Shown here in pieces: positions 1 through 6,841 of a stretch of 64,000 nucleotides of DNA. The stretch comes from Comamonadaceae bacterium 2FH (GTDB taxonomy: Bacteria; Pseudomonadota; Gammaproteobacteria; Burkholderiales; Burkholderiaceae_C). The stretch is from assembly GCA_005503335.1 (NCBI GenBank), contig SCMQ01000008.1, positions 62,001 to 126,000 on the forward strand, in the 5' to 3' direction. The notes beneath the pieces were generated by a model. That model was given only the letters and a program-made list of their open reading frames with translations, made no database searches and was not told the origin of the DNA. The translations under genes were made by a program, and so were the position numbers. The number at the start of each line of letters is the position of its first letter. Positions within the stretch are counted from its first letter, which is position 1.

Positions 1-96
1 GCCAACAGCGAGATCGACCTGGCGCGTGCCCAGTCCGAGCTGGCCGTGCTGGCGGCCCAGATCGCCGCGCTGCGCAAGTACCGCCAGAAGCGCTGA
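1..96 (+). CDS. atpC: ATP synthase epsilon subunit, C-terminal end (partial)
   Basis: Only the last 31 codons lie in the window. The reading frame ends in a helix of the form [19 protein letters not shown], which is the usual C-terminal helical hairpin of betaproteobacterial F1 epsilon. The subunit belongs to the central stalk of the F1Fo ATP synthase and its C-terminal helices damp ATP hydrolysis. As the last gene of the atp operon it is expected to be followed by a terminator, and one is present 25 bases downstream. The identification rests on a short stretch that I recognise from Comamonadaceae sequences; the start lies outside the window. Confidence 0.82.
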   Translation, partial: ANSEIDLARAQSELAVLAAQIAALRKYRQKR

Positions 97-120
97 TCGC
101 GAGGCTCCGGTCTCTACACA

Positions 121-150
121 AAGCCCCTGCCGTCCGGCCGGGGCTTTTTT
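121..150 (+). terminator. Rho-independent terminator after atpC
   Basis: AAGCCCC and GGGGCTT form a stem around a 12-base GC-rich stretch and are followed by a run of six T. It sits between atpC and the convergent TPM gene, so it most likely ends the atp operon transcript. Confidence 0.85.
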
Positions 151-192
151 ACGTCCGGACCGGCCGGGTCGCCGGCATGCCCGCACAGGCAT

Positions 193-741
193 TCAGCGCA
201 GCACCGGTTCGTCGGGCAGCTCGTTGCGGTCGCCGGACGGCGCCGCCGCGTCATCGGGGAAATGCCGCACCAGCACGGCCGACACCTCTTCCAGCGCCTG
301 GGTCAGGCCGTCCTCGAAGCGCCCGGCGCGGAAGGCCTCGCCCATCTGGCCCACCATGGCCTGCCAGTGCTGGGTGCTCACATGCGGGTTCAGGCCGCGG
401 TCGGCCACGATCTCGATCGCGTGCTCGCCTAGCAGCAGGTAAATCAGCACGCCGTTGTTGTGCTCGGTGTCCCAGACGCGCAGCTGGGCAAACAGGTCCA
501 GGGCGCGCGCGCGGACCAGCGCGCGCAGCGCCTGCGGATCGCGCCCCTGGCGCCACAGCGCGGCCAGCGGCAGGCTGGCCTCGACGCAGATGCGGATCTC
601 GCCGCCATGGCGCCGCTCGCTGGCCGCCACGCGCCGCATCAGCCGATCCAGCAGCTCGGGCGGGATGGCGCGCCGCGTATCGTCCTCGTCGAGCCAGGCG
701 TGGCGCAGCAGGCGCCACAGGGGTTGGAACATGTTCTTCAT
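193..741 (-). CDS. TPM-domain protein (second of two)
   Basis: A 182-residue protein with no obvious signal peptide. Its central part (about residues 45-150) has the pattern of a TPM-fold domain: a conserved GEIRICVE strand, an LRVWDTEHNNGVLIYLLLGEHAIEIVADRG block, and a helix that resembles the WQAMVGQMGEAFRAGRFEDGL segment of the family. The function of this soluble type is unknown; related TPM proteins act with LemA at membranes. The ATG is chosen at 741 because the upstream TPM gene stops only five bases before it, and a second in-frame ATG lies three codons further in. It is the last gene of the lemA-TPM-TPM group and converges with atpC. Confidence 0.8.
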   Translation of the reverse strand: MKNMFQPLWRLLRHAWLDEDDTRRAIPPELLDRLMRRVAASERRHGGEIRICVEASLPLAALWRQGRDPQALRALVRARALDLFAQLRVWDTEHNNGVLIYLLLGEHAIEIVADRGLNPHVSTQHWQAMVGQMGEAFRAGRFEDGLTQALEEVSAVLVRHFPDDAAAPSGDRNELPDEPVLR

Positions 742-746
742 CTTGT

Positions 747-1652
747 TCACCAGTCGCCGCTGGCCCCGCCGCCGCCGAAGTCGCCACCGCCGCCCGAGCT
801 GAATCCGCCGCCGCCACCACCGCCGCCCCAGCCACCATGGCCCGCGCCCCAGCCGCCCGGGTGCCCGCCCCAGCCGTGGCGGCGCGGGGCGGGCAGCACG
901 GCTGACAGCAGTGACAACAGCAGGGCCAGCAGGGCCGCGGCCCCCGCGATCAGCAGGCTGGCCGTGATCCCCCAGGCCAGCAGGCCCACGCCGCCGCCGG
1001 TCAGCAGCGCGCCGAGCTTGCGGCCGAGCAGGCGGCGCGCCACGCCCGCCATCACCGGCACGGCGACGAACAGGAAGATGGCCAGGTCCGTGAGCTCGAA
1101 GCCCGCCGTGCTGCCGCGCGGCGCGGGCGCCTCCATGGGCGGCAGCGGTTCGCCCTGGATGCGCGCGGCCAGCTGGTCCACGCCCGCGTTCAGGCCGCCC
1201 GCGTAGTCGCCCTGGCGCAAGCGCGGCGTGATCGCGCGCTCGATGATCTGCTTGGCCGCCAGGTCGGGGATCGCGCCCTCCAGCGTCTTGGCCACCTCGA
1301 TGCGCAGCTTGCGGTCGTTCCGCGCGACGATCAGCAGCACCCCGTCGCCCACCTCCCTGCGGCCTATCTTCCAAGTGTTGCCCACGCGGTTGGCGTAGCT
1401 CGCGATGTCCTCGGGCGCCGTGGTCGGCACCATCAGGATCACCAGCTGCGAGCCCTTGGCCTGCTCGAGCGCGGCCAGGCGCTGCTCCAGGGCCTGCTTC
1501 TGCGCGGCGTCCAGCGTGCCGGTGGTGTCGAGCACGCGCGCCGTCAGCGCCGGCACCGGCAGCAGGTCCTGGGCCCAAGGCCGGCCGGCGGCGCCGAGCA
1601 GGGCCAGCAGGAGCAGCGCCGCCTGGACCCAGCGCAGCAGGGCAGGGCGCAT
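747..1652 (-). CDS. Membrane-anchored TPM-domain protein (YgcG-like)
   Basis: 301 residues. An N-terminal signal sequence (LLRWVQAALLLLALLGAAGRPWA) precedes a TPM domain (about residues 30-150, with the LDAAQKQALEQRLAALE helix and GDGVLLIVARNDRKLRIEV core). Two or three membrane segments follow at about 185-250, and the tail is a glycine/serine-rich low-complexity stretch. This architecture is that of YgcG-type proteins, usually encoded beside lemA. The ATG at 1652 is directly adjacent to the small inverted-repeat element, so no native ribosome-binding site remains; the only purine-rich candidate (GAGCAGG) is inside the element. Upstream in-frame starts would read through the element and are rejected. 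Confidence 0.85.
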   Translation of the reverse strand: MRPALLRWVQAALLLLALLGAAGRPWAQDLLPVPALTARVLDTTGTLDAAQKQALEQRLAALEQAKGSQLVILMVPTTAPEDIASYANRVGNTWKIGRREVGDGVLLIVARNDRKLRIEVAKTLEGAIPDLAAKQIIERAITPRLRQGDYAGGLNAGVDQLAARIQGEPLPPMEAPAPRGSTAGFELTDLAIFLFVAVPVMAGVARRLLGRKLGALLTGGGVGLLAWGITASLLIAGAAALLALLLSLLSAVLPAPRRHGWGGHPGGWGAGHGGWGGGGGGGGFSSGGGGDFGGGGASGDW

Positions 1653-1915
1653 TAGGGCCTGCTCACACTGTTTTAACCACGTTCCCTTCGGGTTGCGGCC
1701 AAAAAGGCCATGCGCCGCGTTGCGAAGCCTTGCCGGGGGCCGCCCGCAGCCGTCGGTCTGCGCAGCGAACCAGGCGAAGGGCGGCATTGGCGTTGCTGCG
1801 CTGTACAGCTGCGCGCACGGACGCTCCGCAACGCCACCCCGGCTGCGTTTCGCGCCTTGCGCATGACCTTTTTGATCCGCAACGCATCTGGCAAAAACAG
1901 TGTGAACAGGCCCTA
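1653..1915. mobile_element. MITE-like element with 22-bp terminal inverted repeats
   Basis: The left end reads TAGGGCCTGCTCACACTG and continues with TTTT. The right end, read on the opposite strand, is identical over 22 bases except for one C/T difference. Total length is 263 bp and no transposase is encoded. The short open frames inside look like chance frames of a GC-rich repeat. The element lies exactly between the lemA stop and the downstream TPM start, and both ends finish in TA, compatible with TA target duplication. Mobility is inferred from structure only. Confidence 0.7.
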
Positions 1916-2500
1916 CTTCTTGCCGAAGTCCACGGTCGGCGGCTTGCTGATCTCGGCTTCGTTGGGAACGCCGAAGCTCTCCTTGGCCTTGTAGCCAAAG
2001 ACCATGGCCGTCAGGTTGCTCGGGAAGCTGCGCGCCAGCACGTTGTACTGCTGCACCGCCTGGATGTAGCGGTTGCGCGCCACGGTGATGCGGTTCTCCG
2101 TGCCCTCGAGCTGCACGCGCAGGTCGCTGAAGCCCTGGTTGGCCTTCAGGGTGGGGTACCGCTCGGCGACCACCATGAGCCGGCTCAGGGCGCTGCCGAG
2201 CTCGCCCTGCGCGGCCTGGAATTTCTTGAACGCCTCGGGGTTGTTCAGCGTCTCGGGCGTGACCTGGATGGCCGTGGCCTTGGCGCGCGCCTCGATCACC
2301 CGGGTCAGCGTCTCCTGCTCGAACGCGGCCTCGCCCTTGACGGTGGCGACGATGTTGGGCACCAGGTCGGCGCGCCGCTGGTACTGGTTCAGCACCTCGC
2401 TCCAGGCGGCCTTGGTCTGCTCGTCCAGGCGCTGGAAGTCGTTGTAGCCGCAGCCGCTGAGCGCCAGGGCGGTCGCGATGATGAGAAGCCAGCGTTTCAT
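1913..2500 (-). CDS. lemA: LemA family lipoprotein
   Basis: 195 residues. A signal peptide ends in the lipobox LSGC (Cys20), so a lipid-anchored periplasmic or membrane protein is expected. The rest is the helical LemA domain with the typical YNDFQRLDEQTKAAWSEV and LNQYQRRADLVPNIVATVKG signatures. The function of LemA is not established; it is often encoded with TPM proteins, as here. The ATG at 2500 is preceded by AAGGAGG, a near-perfect ribosome-binding site, which decides the start. Its TAG stop is formed by the first bases of the inverted-repeat element; without the element the frame would close with TAA overlapping the next ATG. Confidence 0.9.
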   Translation of the reverse strand: MKRWLLIIATALALSGCGYNDFQRLDEQTKAAWSEVLNQYQRRADLVPNIVATVKGEAAFEQETLTRVIEARAKATAIQVTPETLNNPEAFKKFQAAQGELGSALSRLMVVAERYPTLKANQGFSDLRVQLEGTENRITVARNRYIQAVQQYNVLARSFPSNLTAMVFGYKAKESFGVPNEAEISKPPTVDFGKK

Positions 2501-2631
2501 GAAACCTCCTTGTGGGCCCTTACTATAGGGCGAGCGATGCCGATGCTTAAAAGCGTTCCACGCGCCGCATGATCCGCGGCAAAATGAAGTTGGAATTTTG
2601 ACTACGGCGGTGAGGGACCGCATCTCCAAAA

Positions 2632-3081
2632 ATGCCCAAAGCCAAGCTTCAGGCCGCCACCCTGGGAGGCACGGCCGACGAGATCGAGGCGGCCTTCTAC
2701 GAAGCGCTGCAGAACGCCGACATCGCCCAGCTGATGGGCTGCTGGGCCGACGAGGACGAAATCGTCTGCGTGCATCCCGGCGGCCCCTGTCTGGTCGGGG
2801 GCGCGGCGATCCGCGCTGCCTTCGAGACCCTGTTCGCCAATGGCCGCATCCAGGTGCGCGCCGAGCGGGTGCGCCGCGTCGTCGCCCTGGCCAGCGCCGT
2901 GCACAGCGTGCTCGAGCGCGTGGAGCTGCTCACCACCGAGGGGCCGCGTCACGCCTGGGTGGTCGCCACCAATGTCTACCACAAGACCCCGCAGGGCTGG
3001 CGCCTGGTGGCCCACCATGCCAGCCCAGGGACCGCCAGCGACGTGGCCGAGCTGGGCGCCGCGCCGCAGGTGCTGCACTGA
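2632..3081 (+). CDS. NTF2-like (SnoaL/DUF4440-type) protein
   Basis: 149 residues covering one cone-shaped NTF2-like domain: an N-terminal helix (ADEIEAAFYEALQNADIAQLMGCWADEDE) followed by strands including VCVHPGG, and a C-terminal W-R-L-V-A-H-H-A strand. Members of this superfamily include small isomerases, hydrolases and dosage-response proteins, and no catalytic function can be assigned here. It is transcribed away from lemA and is followed after 23 bases by the YheT-like hydrolase, so the two are probably cotranscribed. Confidence 0.75.
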   Translation: MPKAKLQAATLGGTADEIEAAFYEALQNADIAQLMGCWADEDEIVCVHPGGPCLVGGAAIRAAFETLFANGRIQVRAERVRRVVALASAVHSVLERVELLTTEGPRHAWVVATNVYHKTPQGWRLVAHHASPGTASDVAELGAAPQVLH

Positions 3082-3104
3082 AGGCCCGCCGCGCGAGACC
3101 CCCC

Positions 3105-4184
3105 ATGAACTCCGCCCTGCACTACACCGCGCCGCGCTGGCTGCCCGGCGGTCACCTGCAGACCATCTGGCCGGCGCTGTGCTCGCGCCGCGTCCACGGC
3201 CCGCGCCCGGTCTACCGGCGCGAACGCTGGACCGCGCCGGACGGGGATTTTGTCGACGTGGACTTCCTGGCTGACGGCCCGGCCAGCGCGGGCGCGCCTC
3301 CTCTGCTCATCCTGTTCCACGGCTTGGAAGGCTCGTCGCGCAGCCATTACGCCGAGGCCTTTGCCGACTGGGCGCGCGAGCATGGCTTCGCCTATGCGGT
3401 GCCGCATTTCCGCGGCTGCAGCGGCGAGCTCAACCAGGCGCCGCGCGCCTACCACTCGGGTGACTTCGAGGAGATCGACTGGGTCCTGCGCCGCTTCCAG
3501 GCGCTGCAGGCGCAGCGCGGCGGCGGGCCGCTGGTCGCGGTCGGCATCTCGCTGGGCGGCAATGCCTTGCTGCGCTGGGCCGGCGAGATGGGCGAGGCGG
3601 CGGCCCAGGTGGTCGAGGCCGTGGCCGCCGTGTGCTCGCCGCTGGACCTGGTGGCCGGCGGCCACGCGATCGGGCGCGGCTTCAACCGCCAGGTCTACAC
3701 GCGCATGTTCCTGCACAGCATGAAGCCCAAGGCCCTGGCCAAGTGGGACCAGCACCCCGGCCTGTTCGACCGCAACCGGCTGCGCGCGGCCCGCGACCTG
3801 CATGCCTTCGACGACGCCTTCACCGCGCCGGTGCATGGCTTTCGCAATGCCGAGGACTACTGGACGCGCGCCTCGGCCAAGCCCCACCTGGCGCGCATCC
3901 GCGTCCCGGCCCTGGCGCTCAACGCGCGCAACGACCCCTTCGTGCCGGCCTGGAGCCTGCCCACGGCGGCCGAGGTCGGGCCGCAGGTCAGGCTGTGGCA
4001 GCCCGCGCATGGCGGCCATGTGGGCTTCACGGGCGGCCCGCTGCCGGGCCATGTGCGCAGCCTGCCCGATGCGGTGGGGGCCTGGCTGCTGGCGGCACTG
4101 GGCGGGCGCGCCAGTTTCGAGGCAGGCCCTTCCGAGCTGCCGCCGCCGAGGGCTGGTTTGCGCTGGGACGTCGCCCGTCCATAA
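3105..4184 (+). CDS. YheT-family alpha/beta hydrolase
   Basis: 359 residues. The N-terminus carries the family signature PGGHLQTIWP, then an HGLEGSS oxyanion block, the nucleophile elbow GISLGGN (Ser about residue 148), a late acid in NARNDPF and the histidine in HGGHVGF. This is the UPF0017/YheT group of esterase-like hydrolases, whose natural substrate is unknown. The ATG at 3105 gives the standard family N-terminus; the frame is open further upstream but that part overlaps the preceding gene and has no family similarity. Confidence 0.87.
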   Translation: MNSALHYTAPRWLPGGHLQTIWPALCSRRVHGPRPVYRRERWTAPDGDFVDVDFLADGPASAGAPPLLILFHGLEGSSRSHYAEAFADWAREHGFAYAVPHFRGCSGELNQAPRAYHSGDFEEIDWVLRRFQALQAQRGGGPLVAVGISLGGNALLRWAGEMGEAAAQVVEAVAAVCSPLDLVAGGHAIGRGFNRQVYTRMFLHSMKPKALAKWDQHPGLFDRNRLRAARDLHAFDDAFTAPVHGFRNAEDYWTRASAKPHLARIRVPALALNARNDPFVPAWSLPTAAEVGPQVRLWQPAHGGHVGFTGGPLPGHVRSLPDAVGAWLLAALGGRASFEAGPSELPPPRAGLRWDVARP

Positions 4185-4191
4185 TCCCGCC

Positions 4192-4746
4192 ATGGACGAG
4201 ATCGTCAAGCAGGCCCTGGCCAAGTGGCCCAACGTGCCCCATTGCCACGGTTGGCTGGGCCTGGACGCGCGCGGCAACTGGTACCTGCGCGACGTCGGCG
4301 CCCAGTCGCTGGGCGGCTTCGCCAGCGGCCGGCCCGGCGCGCGCGGCGCCTTGCTCAGGCACGACAAGCTGATCGAGTTCATCCACCGCAACTACGCGGC
4401 CGACGAGGCCGGCCAATGGTTCTTCCAGAACGGGCCGCAGCGCGTCTATGTTGAGCTCGAGCTCACGCCCTGGGTCTGGCGCCTGGCGGCGGACGGCAGC
4501 GTGCGCGCGCACAGTGGCGCCGCGGCCCGGGTGCAGCGCTGCGTGCTCGACGAACAAGGCCGCGTCTACCTGGAGACCGATCTGGGCTTCGGCCTGGTCC
4601 ACACGCAGGACGTGGGCCTGGCCGCCGAGGCGGTGGAGCAGGGGCTGTGGGTGCCGCAGGAGATGCCCGCCGCCAGCCTGCCCGAGCGCTTCGGCTATGT
4701 CTGCAGCCCGCAGGCGCGGCGCGCAGAGGCCGTCGCCACCTCCTGA
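4192..4746 (+). CDS. Conserved hypothetical protein (Burkholderiales type)
   Basis: 184 residues beginning MDEIVKQALAKWPNVPHCHGWLGLDARGNWYLRD, which I recognise as a conserved uncharacterised family of Comamonadaceae. It is soluble, rich in Trp and Tyr in its first half (QWFFQNGPQRVYVELELTPWVW), with no signal peptide or known catalytic motif. It begins 7 bases after the hydrolase stop, which points to a shared transcript. No function is proposed. It is followed by a bidirectional terminator shared with the convergent cytochrome gene. Confidence 0.75.
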   Translation: MDEIVKQALAKWPNVPHCHGWLGLDARGNWYLRDVGAQSLGGFASGRPGARGALLRHDKLIEFIHRNYAADEAGQWFFQNGPQRVYVELELTPWVWRLAADGSVRAHSGAAARVQRCVLDEQGRVYLETDLGFGLVHTQDVGLAAEAVEQGLWVPQEMPAASLPERFGYVCSPQARRAEAVATS

Positions 4747-4775
4747 ACTGCGCCGCCGGCTGGTGCGCGCATGAA

Positions 4776-4799
4776 AAAAGCCACCTCGCGGTGGCTTTT
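4776..4799. terminator. Bidirectional Rho-independent terminator
   Basis: AAAAGCCACC, a TCGC loop and GGTGGCTTTT form a perfect 10-bp stem with A and T flanks on both sides. It lies between two convergent genes and can serve both strands. Confidence 0.85.
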
Positions 4800-4816
4800 C
4801 CTTGAGCGGCTGACGC

Positions 4817-5359
4817 TTACTTGGCTGCGGCGGTCTCGGCGCCCGCGGCGGCCGGGGCCTTGGGTTCCTCGAACTTGGCGCCGCCGGCGTTGGCCATGAA
4901 GGCCACGGCACGGCCGATCTCCACGTCGCTGAAGTCGCCGCCGCCCTGGGCACCCATGGCGCCCTTGCCCTTGAGGGCCGAGTTCACCAGGGCCTCGAAA
5001 CCGGTCTTGATGCGCGCGCCCCAGGCGCCGGCGTCGCCGACCTTGGGTGCGCCGGCCGCGCCCGTGGCGTGGCAGGCGGCGCACTGGGCCTTGTAGACCT
5101 CTTCGCCGGCCTTGAGCGGACGGTTGGCGTCGCGGATCTCGACCATGCCGACCTTCTGGATGCGCTCGGCGATGGCTCGCTCGGGGTCGGCCGCACCGGC
5201 GGCCGGCTTGTTGGCCGAGGTCACGTAGTAGACCAGGCCGATGATGATGAAGATCGGCAGCACGAAGGCAAAGAAGCTCGCCACCAGCAGCTGCCTGGGG
5301 TTCTTGATCGGGCCGGTATGGGCTTCGGCGTGCGCTGATTCTTGGCGGTTGTCGCTCAT
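4817..5359 (-). CDS. Membrane-anchored c-type cytochrome (c5-like)
   Basis: 180 residues. A single membrane helix at about residues 28-47 (SFFAFVLPIFIIIGLVYYV) anchors the protein, with the heme domain in the periplasm. One CAACH heme-attachment motif is present at about residue 93. The distal Met ligand is probably in the GAMGAQGGGDFSD segment, and an Ala-rich tail follows. The pattern is that of cytochrome c5-type electron carriers. The ATG at 5359 is preceded by TGAGGACGCC, a usable ribosome-binding site. It appears to be monocistronic, with its own -10-like box about 60 bases upstream. Confidence 0.87.
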   Translation of the reverse strand: MSDNRQESAHAEAHTGPIKNPRQLLVASFFAFVLPIFIIIGLVYYVTSANKPAAGAADPERAIAERIQKVGMVEIRDANRPLKAGEEVYKAQCAACHATGAAGAPKVGDAGAWGARIKTGFEALVNSALKGKGAMGAQGGGDFSDVEIGRAVAFMANAGGAKFEEPKAPAAAGAETAAAK

Positions 5360-5415
5360 GGCGTCCTCAAAAAGTCGGGAATGCGGAGGGTCCGGCCTAC
5401 CGGACTCAACCTTTG

Positions 5416-5421
5416 ATTATA
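5416..5421 (-). promoter_or_regulatory. Putative -10 box for the cytochrome gene
   Basis: On the minus strand the six bases read TATAAT, a perfect -10 hexamer, 57 bases before the cytochrome ATG. No convincing -35 box is seen upstream, where the sequence is very GC-rich. Confidence 0.45.
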
Positions 5422-5443
5422 GGGCGGGCCCGGCGCCGGCCCG

Positions 5444-6841
5444 TCAGGGCTGCGCCGCCGCCTCGCTCCAGCCGCCGCCCAGCGCCTTGTACAGCGCCAC
5501 CTGGCTTTGCCGCTGCGCCAGCCGGGTCTGCGCCAGCGCCTGCCGCGCCGCAAACAGCGAGCGCTGGGCGTCCAGCAGTTCCAGCGAGCTCGCCACCCCG
5601 TTGCGCCAGCGCAGCTCGGCCAGCCTGAGGCGCTCGGCCTCGGCCTGGGCCTGGGCCTGCTGGGCGGCCAGCTGCTCGCCCAGCGTGGCGCGGCCGGCCA
5701 GCGCATCCGCCACCTCGCGGAAAGCGGTCTGCACGGCCTTCTCGTACTGCGCCACGGCAATCTCGCGCCCGGCCTGCGCCGAGTCCAGGCCGGCCTGGTT
5801 GCGGCCCGCGTCGAAGATGGGCAGCAAGGCCTGAGGCGCCAGCGTGAGGCCCCAGGAGCCGCCGGCGAACAGCCCCGACAGCTGGCTGCTGGCCGTGCCC
5901 AGGCCCGCGGTCAGCGTGATGCGCGGGAAGAAGGCCGCGCGCGCCGCGCCGATGTTGGCGTTGGCGGCGATCAATTGCTGCTCGGCCTGGCGGATGTCGG
6001 GCCGGCGCGTCAGCAGCTCGGAGGGCAGGCCGGCCGGCACGTCGCGCAGCGCGGTTTGCGTGCCTGCGCCCGACGCGGGCAGCGGCTGCGCCGGCAGGGG
6101 CTGGCCGACCAGCAGCGCGAGCGCGTTGAGGTCCAGCGCGCGCAGGCGCTGCTGCTGGGCCAGGGCCGCGCGCGTCGCCTCGGTGACCGACTCGGCCTGG
6201 CGCAGGTCCAGGGCCGAGGCCGTGCCGTGCTCCAGGCGCAGCCGCGTCAGGCGCAGCGTGTCCTCGCGCGTGGCCAGGGTCTGCCGGGCCAGCGCCAGCA
6301 ATTCGTCGTTGGCCTGCAGGCTCAGCCAGGCATTGCAGACGGCGGCCACCAGGCTGATCTGCGCGGCCTTGCGCGCCTCCTCGGTGGCCAGGTACTGCGC
6401 CAGGGCGGCCTCCTTGAGGCTGGCCAGCCGGCCGAAGAAGTCCAGCTCCCAGGCATTGACCAGCAGGCCGGCGGTGTAGCTGCTCTTGCTGTCGCCGCTG
6501 CCGTCGCCGGACGGCTGGCGGTTGCCGGTGGCACCCAGGTTCAGCGTGGGGAACTGGTCGGCGCGGCGTATGCCGTACTGCGCGCGGGCCTGCGCCATGT
6601 TGAGCACGGCGACGCGCAGGTCGCGGTTGTTGGCCAGCGCGAGCGCGATCAGCTCGCGCAGCGCGGCGTCGCCGACGAAATCCTGCCAGGCCAGCTCGGC
6701 CGCGGGCGGGCCGGGCGGCTCGGGCGCCGCGAACGGCCATTGCGCGGCCACGGGCGCCGCCGGCCGTTCGTAGGTCGGGATCATGGAGCAGCCCGCCGCC
6801 AGCGCGGCCGACAGCAGGATGGGGAACAGGGGTTTAGTCAT
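5444..6841 (-). CDS. RND efflux outer-membrane lipoprotein (NodT/OprM family)
   Basis: 465 residues. The signal peptide ends in the lipobox LAAGC (Cys18), followed by SMIPTYERPAAPV, typical of NodT-type channels. Two repeated outer-membrane efflux domains with long Ala/Gln/Leu-rich helices follow (about residues 60-250 and 270-450), including the LTRRPDIRQAEQQLIAANANIGAARAAFFP block shared by OprM and TtgC. It forms the outer-membrane exit duct of the tripartite pump. Its ATG overlaps the last eight bases of the pump gene, so the two are translationally coupled. It is the last gene of the operon. Confidence 0.92.
   Translation of the reverse strand: MTKPLFPILLSAALAAGCSMIPTYERPAAPVAAQWPFAAPEPPGPPAAELAWQDFVGDAALRELIALALANNRDLRVAVLNMAQARAQYGIRRADQFPTLNLGATGNRQPSGDGSGDSKSSYTAGLLVNAWELDFFGRLASLKEAALAQYLATEEARKAAQISLVAAVCNAWLSLQANDELLALARQTLATREDTLRLTRLRLEHGTASALDLRQAESVTEATRAALAQQQRLRALDLNALALLVGQPLPAQPLPASGAGTQTALRDVPAGLPSELLTRRPDIRQAEQQLIAANANIGAARAAFFPRITLTAGLGTASSQLSGLFAGGSWGLTLAPQALLPIFDAGRNQAGLDSAQAGREIAVAQYEKAVQTAFREVADALAGRATLGEQLAAQQAQAQAEAERLRLAELRWRNGVASSLELLDAQRSLFAARQALAQTRLAQRQSQVALYKALGGGWSEAAAQP

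Noticed and set aside
1673..1894. Short open frames inside the inverted-repeat element
   Set aside because: They have repeat-like Arg/Ala-rich composition, no ribosome-binding site and no transposase motifs; they are best taken as noncoding element sequence.
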